DNA of 61,237 nt. Origin: Bryobacteraceae bacterium. GTDB taxonomy: Bacteria > Acidobacteriota > Terriglobia > Bryobacterales > Bryobacteraceae. Both the position numbers and the translations under genes were made by a program. The stretch's first letter is position 1. Each line of letters opens with the position of its first letter. The DNA lies in contig JASHNT010000085.1 in NCBI GenBank assembly GCA_030041495.1, positions 1 to 61,237 on the forward strand. Reading direction: 5' to 3'. The notes beneath the pieces are model-generated. The model was not told the origin of the DNA. It did not search any database and saw only the letters and a list, made by a program, of their open reading frames with translations. Positions 10,258-18,265 of this stretch are shown here, piece by piece.

Positions 10258-10819
10258 CTAGCGCGTGGCGCGAACTTCTTTCAGCCGTTCGCGCAGGGGC
10301 TGGGAAAGGGAGTCTTCGATTTCGGGAGTGATCAGCCCGGCTCCGTCCATGTCCTGAATGTGGACCTTGTCCTTGAGGCGGAAGCTGGTGAGCTTCATGC
10401 GCAGGAGGTCGGCGACGGGCGCGATAAGATAGCCATCCGCACAGGTGTTCGGCTCAGAGGACGGAACGGGCTCGAGATATGACGGATTCACTCTCTCGTG
10501 TGCGAAGACGAACTGGACGGCGACGCCTTTCGGCTTTGAGACGTCCAAAAGCATCTCCACTCCCGCCGCATGCCGATATCGAAACCCTTCGGTCTCTGCA
10601 GCCGCGATGATTCGGGCGAGGTCCTCCCGGCGGATCGCCAAGTCAACATCTCGCGTTAGACGCGCCTTGTCGGGGTCGGCGTTGTGAACTTGGAGAAATA
10701 CGCCAAAACCTCCCACGATCCGGTACGCAATCCCTGCGGCCTTAAGAGCAGAGTGAATGCCGCTGCATTTTATCGAAGAGTTGCTCCACGTGGAGATCGT
10801 AGGCTTGAGCGGCCATCAT
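10258..10819 (-). pseudogene. Nucleotidyltransferase-like protein gene with a +1 frameshift
   Basis: The open frame from 10716 (152 residues) has RDVDLAIRREDL near its start, like nucleotidyltransferase-fold proteins of the AbiEii/MNT type. It lacks the expected N-terminus and has no ribosome-binding site. A better start is the ATG at 10819, preceded by GGAGG five bases away, which encodes MMAAQAYDLHVEQLFDKMQR before running into TAA at 10744. Dropping one base near 10755-10768 joins this peptide to HSALKAAGIAYRIVGGFGVF, the normal run-in to the nucleotidyltransferase glycine motif. Total length is 562 bases, which is 3n+1. The gene is therefore either inactivated or carries a sequencing error. 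The target nucleotide or partner is unknown. Confidence 0.6.
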
Positions 10820-10866
10820 TCTCTCCTCCAGTCTACGGCTTTCCTCCGGAATCAGGAGAAGAAGTA

Positions 10867-10902
10867 TTGACGTGCCCCTGTTTCAATCGTATGATTGAAA
10901 CA
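10867..10902 (+). promoter_or_regulatory. Sigma-70-type promoter overlapped by a 24-bp palindromic operator
   Basis: TTGACG (10867-10872) and TATGAT (10890-10895) are separated by exactly 17 bases. A perfect inverted repeat TGTTTCAATC-GTAT-GATTGAAACA (10879-10902) covers the spacer end, the -10 box and the likely transcription start. The repressor ATG is at 10908, only about six bases past the expected start site and without a Shine-Dalgarno sequence, so the message is probably leaderless. Location and symmetry fit an operator of the TetR-family product encoded just downstream, giving autorepression of the whole exporter operon. Confidence 0.72.
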
Positions 10903-10907
10903 TACGT

Positions 10908-11540
10908 ATGAGCGAAAAGCAGGATACGAAGTCAAGAATCCTCGACGCTGCTGAAAAGCTGTTTGGATTGAAAGGCTTCGACGCGACATCCCTGCGCGAC
11001 ATCACGGCCGAGGCTCAGGTGAATCTGGCCGCCGTCAACTATCATTTCCAGTCGAAAGACAGCTTGATCGATGCGGTGATCGCGCGGCGCATCGAACCGG
11101 TGAACCGGAGACGCATGGAGATGCTCGACGCCGCGGGTTCCCATCCCAACCTCAAGCAGATTCTGACGGCGTTCCTGGCGCCGGTATTGGATCAGGATCT
11201 CGGGTCGGTGGTCCCGTTGCTTGGAAGAATGATGTCGGACCCGACGCAGTTCGTCGAAAAGGTTTTCCGGAAGCATCTGGCACAGATTTCACAGCGGTTT
11301 CAAGAGGCCTTGCAGGAGCAGTTGCCGGAGCTTGCACCGGCGGAGCTGTTGTGGAGGACGCACTTCACGGTGGGTGTAATGACTCATCTCATGAGCCTGT
11401 CGCAGGTGCTGCCGGCGCTGACCGGCGGGCTGTGCGACATTTCCGACCGCCAGGCGCTGATCGAGCGCGTGGTGACGTTCGCGGCTGCCGGATATCGCGC
11501 CCGGGCGGCCGAGCCGGCTTTGACGGAAGGGAAAGGATAA
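10908..11540 (+). CDS. TetR/AcrR-family repressor, CecR-like, of the ABC exporter operon
   Basis: 210-residue transcriptional repressor. Residues ~9-55 form the TetR helix-turn-helix (SRILDAAEKLFGLKGFDATSLRDITAEAQVNLAAVNYHFQSK), with the conserved YHF at the end of the recognition helix. The C-terminal ligand domain resembles the CerR/CecR group (E. coli YbiH), which controls ybhGFSR. The gene order here, repressor followed by HlyD, ABC ATPases and ABC-2 permeases, is the same arrangement. A perfect 24-bp palindrome lies immediately upstream and overlaps the promoter, suggesting autoregulation. The ATG at 10908 has no ribosome-binding site and probably starts a leaderless transcript. The ligand is unknown. 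Confidence 0.92.
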   Translation: MSEKQDTKSRILDAAEKLFGLKGFDATSLRDITAEAQVNLAAVNYHFQSKDSLIDAVIARRIEPVNRRRMEMLDAAGSHPNLKQILTAFLAPVLDQDLGSVVPLLGRMMSDPTQFVEKVFRKHLAQISQRFQEALQEQLPELAPAELLWRTHFTVGVMTHLMSLSQVLPALTGGLCDISDRQALIERVVTFAAAGYRARAAEPALTEGKG

Positions 11541-11548
11541 AAATCGAG

Positions 11549-12886
11549 ATGCTCGTGCTGGTTCTGATCCTGATGGCAGGCTTGAAAGCCGAGGCTCAGG
11601 ATTCGCCTCAACATAAAATCTTGCAGCTCAGCATGAAGCGCGCGGTGGAAATCGCGCTAACGCCGGAAGGCAGCACGCGAGTGGCTCTGGCGCTGGAATC
11701 GGTTAAGCAGGCGCAGCAACAGGCGCGAGAGGCGAAATCGGCATTCTTGCCGACCATTGACGCCCAGGTGGAAGAGCAGAGCGAAACCGTCTTCCTGAAG
11801 ACTTTCGGAATCAATTTTCCGACCGTTCCGGTCTTTGGATTCGTCATCCCGTCGTTTGTTGGGCCGTTCGGCGTGTTTGACGCGCGAGCCTCGGCGCAGC
11901 AATCGGTATTCAGTTACTCCGACATCAAGAAATACAAAGCCGCGAAACTCTCCGCGGCAGCCAGCAATACGGATCTGGGCACCACCCGCAATCAGGTCAG
12001 CGACCAGGTGGCGCGCTCGTACTTGACGGCCTTGCGCGCCGACGCCGCGTTAGCGACGGCCCAGGCTGACGTGGACCTGTCCAACGCGCTGGAGAAATTG
12101 GCCCAGCGGCAGAAGGACGCGGGCACGGGAACGGGCATCGAAATCACGCGAGCGCAAGTGCAACTGGCCAACGATCAGCAGAAGCTGCTAGTGGCCGACA
12201 ATGACCGGCGCCGCGCCGTGCTCGAGTTGCTCCGCGCGATGAATTTGAACTTGGACGCGGAGGTTGAGCTGACGGACAAGTTGTCGTACACGGAAGTGAA
12301 TGTGGCGACGCTGGAGGCTTCGCTGGATGAGGCCCGCACGGAGCGCACGGAGCTGCAGGCGCAGCAGCAGCGCGAACAGGTCGCGCGCCTGAACTACGAT
12401 GCCGTGAGCGCGGAGCGCCTGCCCACCGCGGGCGTGTTCGGCAACTACGGAGACACCGGGCTGGCGGTGGATTCCTCGCGCGCCACGCGCGACGTTGGCG
12501 TCTCTCTCAAGGTTCCGGTGTTCGACGGCTTTCGCAGGGATGCGCGCCGCGCCGAAAGCCTTTCCCAATACCGCCAGGAAAAGACGCGCACGCATGATCT
12601 GGAACAGCAGATTGAGCTGGACGTGCGGCTGGCTCTGGACAGCTTCCGCTCGGCCAAGGCGCAGGTCCAGACCGCGCAGGACGGATTGGCGCTGGCGCAG
12701 AACGAAGTGGCGCAGGCACAGAGGCGGTATCAGGCGGGCGTGACCAACTCGATCGAAGTCACCGACGCGCAGACGCGCTTGGATCGCGCTCGCGACAACC
12801 AGATTGCGGCGCTGTACAACTACAACCTGGCTCGCATCGACCTGGCGACCGCCACGGGAACCATAGCGGAGTACGTGAACCAATGA
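11549..12886 (+). CDS. TolC-family outer-membrane channel of the ABC exporter
   Basis: 445-residue outer-membrane efflux protein. I start it at ATG 11549, eight bases after the repressor stop, because this gives a signal peptide (MLVLVLILMAGLKAEAQ); the frame is open further upstream but only as overlap with tetR. Two OEP repeats are visible. The periplasmic helices are Gln/Ala-rich (VKQAQQQAREAKSAFLPTID; AQRRYQAGVTNSIEVTDAQTRL), and the C-terminal motif YNLARIDLATATGTI is typical of TolC/CyaE-type channels. There is no lipobox, unlike the NodT proteins elsewhere in this window. It overlaps the HlyD gene by four bases and provides the exit duct for the ABC-2 pump encoded downstream. Confidence 0.9.
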   Translation: MLVLVLILMAGLKAEAQDSPQHKILQLSMKRAVEIALTPEGSTRVALALESVKQAQQQAREAKSAFLPTIDAQVEEQSETVFLKTFGINFPTVPVFGFVIPSFVGPFGVFDARASAQQSVFSYSDIKKYKAAKLSAAASNTDLGTTRNQVSDQVARSYLTALRADAALATAQADVDLSNALEKLAQRQKDAGTGTGIEITRAQVQLANDQQKLLVADNDRRRAVLELLRAMNLNLDAEVELTDKLSYTEVNVATLEASLDEARTERTELQAQQQREQVARLNYDAVSAERLPTAGVFGNYGDTGLAVDSSRATRDVGVSLKVPVFDGFRRDARRAESLSQYRQEKTRTHDLEQQIELDVRLALDSFRSAKAQVQTAQDGLALAQNEVAQAQRRYQAGVTNSIEVTDAQTRLDRARDNQIAALYNYNLARIDLATATGTIAEYVNQ

Positions 12887-14049
12887 AGAAACTGATCGTC
12901 ATTCTATTGATTGCCGCGGCCGGGACCGTCGGCTACCTGTGGTACACCGGAGCTTTCACTCCGAAGGGCAACTTCATCGCGGTCTCCGGGAACCTGGAGC
13001 TGACCGAAGTCGACTTGTCCTTCAAGATCGCCGGGCGCTTGATTGAGCGGAAAGTAGACGAAGGGGACTGGGTCAAAACCGGCGACCTGATCGCACGGCT
13101 GGACCCGATAGAGCTGCAGCGCCAGGCCACGCGAGACAAGGCGATGGTGATCGGTGCGAAGTCGAACTACGACCAATTGGTCACCTCGATCCAGTTCCAG
13201 AAATCCACGCTTGAAAGTGACGTAGCCGCTCGGCAGGCGGAACTGAATCTGGCGCAGGCGAAGCTCGATGAGATGCTCAACGGCAGCCGCCAGCAGGATA
13301 TTCAACAAGCGATCGCGGGGGTCAACGACGCCACGGCGCAGCTCGACTACGCGCGCCTGGATTGGGACCGCGCGCAGACGCTGTTCAAGAACGACGACAT
13401 TTCCAAGCAACAATTCGATCAGGCTCGCACCAAGTTCGAAAGCGCCCAGGCGGTGTTGCGGCAAGCGCAGGAGAAAGAGTCCGAGGTGAAAGAGGGCCCG
13501 CGCAAGGAAGATATCGCGGGCGCACGGGCAGACGTGGCTCGCGCGGCGGCGGCGGTGCAGACGGCGGAGGCCAACCGGCTCGAAGTGCAGCGTAAGGAAG
13601 AGGAGCTCCAGCAGCGGAAATCCGAGATCGAGAGGACCGAGGCGCAGGCGGGGATTTCCGAAAAGCAGCTTTCCGACACCGAAATTTTTACGCCGATCGA
13701 CGGCGTGGTGCTGGTGAAATCGGCTGAGCCGGGCGAAGTCCTGGCTGCGGGAACAACCGTGGTGACCGTCGGCGATCTGGAACATCCGTGGCTGCGGGCC
13801 TACATCAACGAGACGGATTTGGGGCGCGTGAAGCTCGGACAAAAGGTGAAGCTGACCACCGACTCCTATCCGACCAAGGCGTATTGGGGCCACGTCTCCT
13901 ACATCGCGTCCCAAGCTGAGTTCACGCCTAAGCAGATTCAGACCAAGGAAGAGCGCGTGAAGCTGGTGTACCGCATCAAAATTGAAGTCGAGAACAAGGA
14001 GCACGAGCTCAAGGACAACATGCCGGTGGACGCGCAGATTCTACTATGA
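12883..14049 (+). CDS. HlyD-family periplasmic adaptor (YbhG/EmrA-like)
   Basis: 388-residue membrane-fusion protein linking the ABC-2 permeases to the TolC-type channel. A single N-terminal membrane anchor (KKLIVILLIAAAGTVGYLWY) is followed by the first half of a biotinyl-lipoyl domain (GNLELTEVDLSFKIAGRLIE). Next comes a long Gln/Glu/Ala-rich coiled-coil hairpin (~residues 90-255), then the second lipoyl half (SDTEIFTPIDGVVLVKSAEPGEVLAAG) and a beta-barrel domain (RAYINETDLGRVKLGQKVKLTTD). The architecture and neighbours match E. coli YbhG. It is joined by four-base overlaps to the genes on both sides, indicating tight translational coupling. Confidence 0.93.
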   Translation: MKKLIVILLIAAAGTVGYLWYTGAFTPKGNFIAVSGNLELTEVDLSFKIAGRLIERKVDEGDWVKTGDLIARLDPIELQRQATRDKAMVIGAKSNYDQLVTSIQFQKSTLESDVAARQAELNLAQAKLDEMLNGSRQQDIQQAIAGVNDATAQLDYARLDWDRAQTLFKNDDISKQQFDQARTKFESAQAVLRQAQEKESEVKEGPRKEDIAGARADVARAAAAVQTAEANRLEVQRKEEELQQRKSEIERTEAQAGISEKQLSDTEIFTPIDGVVLVKSAEPGEVLAAGTTVVTVGDLEHPWLRAYINETDLGRVKLGQKVKLTTDSYPTKAYWGHVSYIASQAEFTPKQIQTKEERVKLVYRIKIEVENKEHELKDNMPVDAQILL

Positions 14050-14987
14050 GCATCATTCGCGCCAGCAATCTTACGCGGCGGTTCGGAAATCTGACAGCCG
14101 TGGATCATCTGAACCTGGAGGTTCAGCAGGGCGAGATTTTTTGCCTGGTGGGTCCGGATGGCGCGGGCAAGACCACGACTTTGCGCCTGCTGTGCAGCCT
14201 GATGGATCCGACCGAGGGCTCGGCCGAGGTCGCCGGGCACGACGTGGCGAAGGAGTCGGATGCTGTACATGACCAGCTCGGCTACATGGCGCAGCGGTTC
14301 GGCTTGTATCCCGACCTGACCGTCGACGAGAATATGTTCTTCTACTCCGACCTCTACGGCATCACGGGAAAGGAGCGCGACGAGCTGACCGAGAAGCTAT
14401 TGCGCATGACGAGGCTGGAGCCGTTCCGCACGCGCGCGGCCGGAAAACTTTCGGGCGGGATGAAGCAGAAGCTCGCGTTGATGTGCACGCTGTTGCACAA
14501 GCCTCACGTTCTCTTCCTGGATGAGCCGACCAACGGCGTCGACCCGGTCTCTCGCCGCGACTTCTGGGCGATTCTGTATTCGTTGGTGCGCGACGGTTTG
14601 ACCGTGTTTGTAGCCACCGCGTACCTGGACGAAGCCGAGCGTGCCAATCGAGTGGGACTGATGCAGAAAGGCCGCATGATCCGCTGCGACACTCCGGCGG
14701 CGTTACGCCAGGATTTGGATCACGCCTACTACAACATCGAAGGCGGCGATCCGCGGCAGCTTCGCGAAGTTTTATTGAAGCAGCCGGGAGTGCTTGCGGT
14801 GCAGCCGACGGGGGCGCATCTGCGGTTGTACGTAGATGAGCGGCACACCTCGGCCGGGGAGTTGGCGCGCGTCACGCCGTTCACCTGGCAGCGCATCGCG
14901 CCGTCTCTTGAAGATGTGTTCATTGCGCTGGTGCGGCAGGAAGAGCTGCGCGAAGAACATCAGGAGGACGCGCCGCATGCTGCCTAA
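14046..14987 (+). CDS. ABC-2 exporter ATPase, first copy
   Basis: 313-residue nucleotide-binding subunit. Walker A is GPDGAGKTTT (Asp where Pro-Asn is usual, still a valid P-loop), the signature is KLSGGMKQKLALMC, and Walker B is HVLFLDEPTNGVDPVSR with catalytic Glu. It ends with ~80 residues beyond the NBD core, as in DrrA/YbhF-type ATPases. In E. coli YbhF the two NBDs are fused in one protein; here they are separate consecutive genes, this one overlapping the next by 11 bases. It should energise the two ABC-2 permeases at 15945-18246. Confidence 0.94.
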   Translation: MSIIRASNLTRRFGNLTAVDHLNLEVQQGEIFCLVGPDGAGKTTTLRLLCSLMDPTEGSAEVAGHDVAKESDAVHDQLGYMAQRFGLYPDLTVDENMFFYSDLYGITGKERDELTEKLLRMTRLEPFRTRAAGKLSGGMKQKLALMCTLLHKPHVLFLDEPTNGVDPVSRRDFWAILYSLVRDGLTVFVATAYLDEAERANRVGLMQKGRMIRCDTPAALRQDLDHAYYNIEGGDPRQLREVLLKQPGVLAVQPTGAHLRLYVDERHTSAGELARVTPFTWQRIAPSLEDVFIALVRQEELREEHQEDAPHAA

Positions 14988-15948
14988 AGGAAACGGTCCG
15001 GCGGTGGTGCTGGAGAAGCTGGTGAAACGCTTCGGGGACTTCGTGGCCGTGGATCAGGTTTCACTGGAAATTCCGCGCGGCGAGATCTTCGGTTTTCTGG
15101 GCCCGAACGGCGCTGGAAAATCCACCACAATTCGCATCTTGTGCGGTCTGCTCGGGCCCACTTCGGGCCGCGCGACGGTGGCCGAGTTCGATGTAGCCAC
15201 ACAAGCCGAAGACATCCGCCGCAATATCGGCTACATGTCGCAGAAATTTTCGCTCTACGACGATTTGACGGTGGAAGAGAACATCGTCTTCTTCGGCGGA
15301 GTGTACGGCGTGAAGCCGGACATTTTGCCCGTGCGCCGCGACTACGTTCTGAAGATGGCGGGCCTCGAAGATCGCCGCGCCAGTCTTACGCGCCTGCTTT
15401 CAGGCGGCTGGAAGCAGCGGCTGGCGCTGGGTTGCGCGATCCTGCATGAGCCACCGATCCTTTTTCTGGACGAACCCACCAGCGGCGTGGATCCCATCGC
15501 GCGGCGCAATTTCTGGGACTTGATCTACCAGCTTTCCGCCGCCGGCCACACCATTTTCGTCACCACGCATTACATGGACGAGGCTGAGTACTGCCATCGC
15601 ATCGCGCTGATGTACGGAGGCCGCGTGATCGCGTTGGGCTCGCCCGCGGAGCTGAAGCGGCTGTTGGGCGAAGGCCACCTGTTGTATCTGGAATCGTCCG
15701 ACCTAATGGGCAGTATGACGGCGTTGAACGGCCTTCCGGAGATTCTGGACGTGGCGGTGTTCGGCGGCGGGTTGCACGTGAAGGTGGCCGACAACCGGCA
15801 GGGCGAAGCGGCGATTCACACTGCGCTCGATGCGGCGGGTATCAAGATCGGGCGGCTGGAGCCGATTACGGCGACCATGGAGGACGTTTTCGTCAGCCTG
15901 ATCGAACATGAGGAGCAGAGCGCCCGCGAGGAGAAGAGCGCCGCATGA
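14977..15948 (+). CDS. ABC-2 exporter ATPase, second copy
   Basis: 323-residue ABC ATPase. Start chosen at ATG 14977, which has AGGAGG at 14962-14967 and lies inside the end of the preceding ATPase gene. Walker A is GPNGAGKSTT, the signature LLSGGWKQRLALGC, and Walker B ILFLDEPTSGVDPIARR. The signature has Trp where Met or Gln is usual. The C-terminal extension (LLYLESSDLMGSM...) is typical of antibiotic or lipid exporters of the DrrA class. It pairs with the first ATPase, probably as a heterodimer equivalent to the fused YbhF. The stop overlaps the start of the first permease (ATGA). Confidence 0.94.
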   Translation: MLPKGNGPAVVLEKLVKRFGDFVAVDQVSLEIPRGEIFGFLGPNGAGKSTTIRILCGLLGPTSGRATVAEFDVATQAEDIRRNIGYMSQKFSLYDDLTVEENIVFFGGVYGVKPDILPVRRDYVLKMAGLEDRRASLTRLLSGGWKQRLALGCAILHEPPILFLDEPTSGVDPIARRNFWDLIYQLSAAGHTIFVTTHYMDEAEYCHRIALMYGGRVIALGSPAELKRLLGEGHLLYLESSDLMGSMTALNGLPEILDVAVFGGGLHVKVADNRQGEAAIHTALDAAGIKIGRLEPITATMEDVFVSLIEHEEQSAREEKSAA

Positions 15949-17078
15949 ACTTCCGCCGCACGCGCGCCATGTTCCGCAAGGAATTCCTGCACATTATCCG
16001 CGACCCCCGGAGTTTGATCGCCGCGCTGGCGCAACCTTTAATGATGCTGTTGCTGTTCGGCTACGCGCTGAGCCTGGACGTGGACCGCATCCCAACGGTG
16101 ATTTACGATCTGGATCAAACCTCTGTGAGCCAGGCTCTGATCAAGGATTTTCGCGGCTCGCGCTATTTCGACATCGTCGGCGACGTGCACGGTTACCGGC
16201 CGATTGAACAGGACATCGACACAAGCAAAGCGCTGTTGGGTGTGGTGATTCCCGAAAATTACTCGCGCGACCTGGCGCTGGGTAAGAACGCGGACGTGCA
16301 ATTCCTACTGGACGGCAGCGATTCAAACACAGCGTCCATCGCCATGGGTTACGCGGAGGGCATGATCCAAGCCTACGCGCAGCGCCGGAGGGCAGACGCG
16401 GAGATGACGCGGACCGGCAGCGTGCTGCGGCCGCCGATCGACGCACGAGTTCGCGTCTGGTACAACACCGACCTGGTCTCGCGCAATTTCATCGTGCCCG
16501 GCTTGATTGCGGTGATTCTGATGATTATCGCCGCGATGCTGACTTCGCTCACCGTGGCGCGCGAATGGGAGAACGGGACCATGGAGCAACTGCTCTCGAC
16601 TCCGGTGCGGCCGGTGGAGATCGCGGTGGGGAAATTGGGCGCGTACTTCGTGCTGGGGGTCATCGACATGGTGATGTCGATATTCGTCGGCATGGTGATT
16701 TTCGACGTGCCGCTGAAAGGCAGCCCGGTGCTGCTGTTCGTGTCGAGCTGCATCTTTCTATTCGGCGCGCTGGCGTGGGGAATCCTGATCTCGGCAATGA
16801 ACCGGAACCAGCTCGCGGCCTACCAGTTGTGCACGCTGACTTCGTTCCTGCCGGCGTTTCTGCTCTCCGGATTCATCTACTCGCTCCAGAACATGCCGCT
16901 GGTGATTCAGTTTTTGGCGCTGTTCGTGCCGGCGCGTTACTTCATCGACATTGTGAAAGGGATTTTCTTGAAAGGCATTGGGCTGGAAATTTTGTGGTTC
17001 GATGTGTTGCTGCTGATGGCCTATGGAGTAGCGATGTTCTATCTGGCGGCCAAAAAACTGCGGCAGAAGGTGGCTTGA
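15945..17078 (+). CDS. ABC-2 type permease (YbhS-like)
   Basis: 377-residue inner-membrane permease. TM1 follows a cytoplasmic amphipathic segment (FRKEFLHIIRDPRSLIAALAQPLMMLLLFGYAL), then a large periplasmic domain (~residues 45-170), then five hydrophobic segments in the C-terminal half. The conserved EWENGTMEQLLSTPVRPVEIAVGKL coupling region and FLLSGFIYSLQNMP motif of the ABC-2 family are present. It lies between the ATPases and a homologous second permease, as in ybhS-ybhR, so a heterodimeric transmembrane channel is likely. Substrate unknown. Confidence 0.93.
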   Translation: MNFRRTRAMFRKEFLHIIRDPRSLIAALAQPLMMLLLFGYALSLDVDRIPTVIYDLDQTSVSQALIKDFRGSRYFDIVGDVHGYRPIEQDIDTSKALLGVVIPENYSRDLALGKNADVQFLLDGSDSNTASIAMGYAEGMIQAYAQRRRADAEMTRTGSVLRPPIDARVRVWYNTDLVSRNFIVPGLIAVILMIIAAMLTSLTVAREWENGTMEQLLSTPVRPVEIAVGKLGAYFVLGVIDMVMSIFVGMVIFDVPLKGSPVLLFVSSCIFLFGALAWGILISAMNRNQLAAYQLCTLTSFLPAFLLSGFIYSLQNMPLVIQFLALFVPARYFIDIVKGIFLKGIGLEILWFDVLLLMAYGVAMFYLAAKKLRQKVA

Positions 17079-17088
17079 GGAAGCGCCT

Positions 17089-18246
17089 ATGAGACAACGG
17101 CTGCGGCACATGATCCGCAAGGAATTCATTCAGACGCTACGCGAGCCGCGCATGCGCGTGATGCTGTTTCTGCCGCCGCTGCTGCAATTGCTGATCTATG
17201 GCTTTTCGGTGAATTTGGACGTCGATTCGGCGCGGATCGCCTGGATGGATCAGGACCGGACGCCGCAGAGCCGCGAGTTGGAATCGGAATTTCTGGGCTC
17301 CGGGCGGTTTGTCGTTGTGGCCAACCCGACCGGCGAAGGCGAGATGCAGGAACTGCTCGATCGCGGCAAAGTGGACGGCGTGGTTCGTGTCCTGCCGGGA
17401 TTCGCGCACGACCTGGAACGCGGCCGGACCACCAGTGTGCAGGTTCTGCTCGACGGGACCGATTCCAATACGGCGTCGATTGTATCCGCCTACGCCAGCC
17501 AGACCATCCTGCGGTATTCCTCCGAAGTGATGAACCAGAGGCAGCGCGACAAACTCGTGGCTGGCACGGTGGCCTCGAATGGTCCGATCGGCGCGGCCGT
17601 GCCGACGGTGCAGTCGGCGACGCGCGTGTGGTTCAATCCGGACCTGAAGAGCCGCAATTATTTTGTGCCCGGCGTGGTGGTGAACATTATCATGCTGGTG
17701 ACTCTCTCGCTGACCGCGCTGGCCATCGTGCGCGAAAAAGAGATCGGCACCATGGAACAGTTGATGGTGACTCCGCTGCGGCCGGTGGAGCTGATCTTGG
17801 GCAAGACTCTGCCATTCGTGCTGATCGGCTTCTGGGACATGGTGCTGGTGGTGGCGGCGTCACTGCTGATTTTTCACGTGCCTTTCGTGGGGAATTTCGG
17901 GACTCTTTGCCTAGCGGCGTTTTTCTTCATCCTGACCAGCCTGGGCGCGGGCCTATTCATTTCCACGATTTCGAAGACGCAGCAGCAGGCCAACATGTCC
18001 ACCTTCCTGTTCTTCCAGCCGTTCATGATGCTGAGCGGGTTCACCTTCCCGGTCCGCAACATGCCGACGATCGTGCAGTACTTCACGTTTCTGAATCCGA
18101 TGCGCTACTTCATCGAGATCGTGCGCGGCATCTTTCTCAAAGGTTCCGGCTTCGCGGTGTTGTGGCCGCAGATGCTGGCGCTGGGCGTGATGGGCGTGGT
18201 GGTGCTGGGCTTGAGCGTGCAGCGGTTCCACAAACATTTGGAGTAG
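17089..18246 (+). CDS. ABC-2 type permease (YbhR-like)
   Basis: 385-residue second permease of the exporter, paralogous to the preceding one. It has the same layout: an N-terminal MIRKEFIQTLREPRMRVMLFLPPLLQLLIYGF segment with TM1, a ~130-residue periplasmic domain, and a C-terminal membrane domain with VREKEIGTMEQLMVTPLRPVELILGK and MLSGFTFPVRNMPTIVQ. Ten bases separate it from the upstream permease. It is the last gene of the tetR-tolC-hlyD-ABC-ABC-ABC2-ABC2 operon; the next gene starts 19 bases later but encodes an unrelated exported oxidoreductase. Confidence 0.93.
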   Translation: MRQRLRHMIRKEFIQTLREPRMRVMLFLPPLLQLLIYGFSVNLDVDSARIAWMDQDRTPQSRELESEFLGSGRFVVVANPTGEGEMQELLDRGKVDGVVRVLPGFAHDLERGRTTSVQVLLDGTDSNTASIVSAYASQTILRYSSEVMNQRQRDKLVAGTVASNGPIGAAVPTVQSATRVWFNPDLKSRNYFVPGVVVNIIMLVTLSLTALAIVREKEIGTMEQLMVTPLRPVELILGKTLPFVLIGFWDMVLVVAASLLIFHVPFVGNFGTLCLAAFFFILTSLGAGLFISTISKTQQQANMSTFLFFQPFMMLSGFTFPVRNMPTIVQYFTFLNPMRYFIEIVRGIFLKGSGFAVLWPQMLALGVMGVVVLGLSVQRFHKHLE

Positions 18247-18265
18247 GTCCTGCTACACTCCAAGT

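Noticed and set aside
12904-14004. 366-residue minus-strand frame opposite the HlyD gene
   Set aside because: Shadow of the adaptor gene; Leu/Arg/His-rich composition mirrors the coding strand and no start signal is present.
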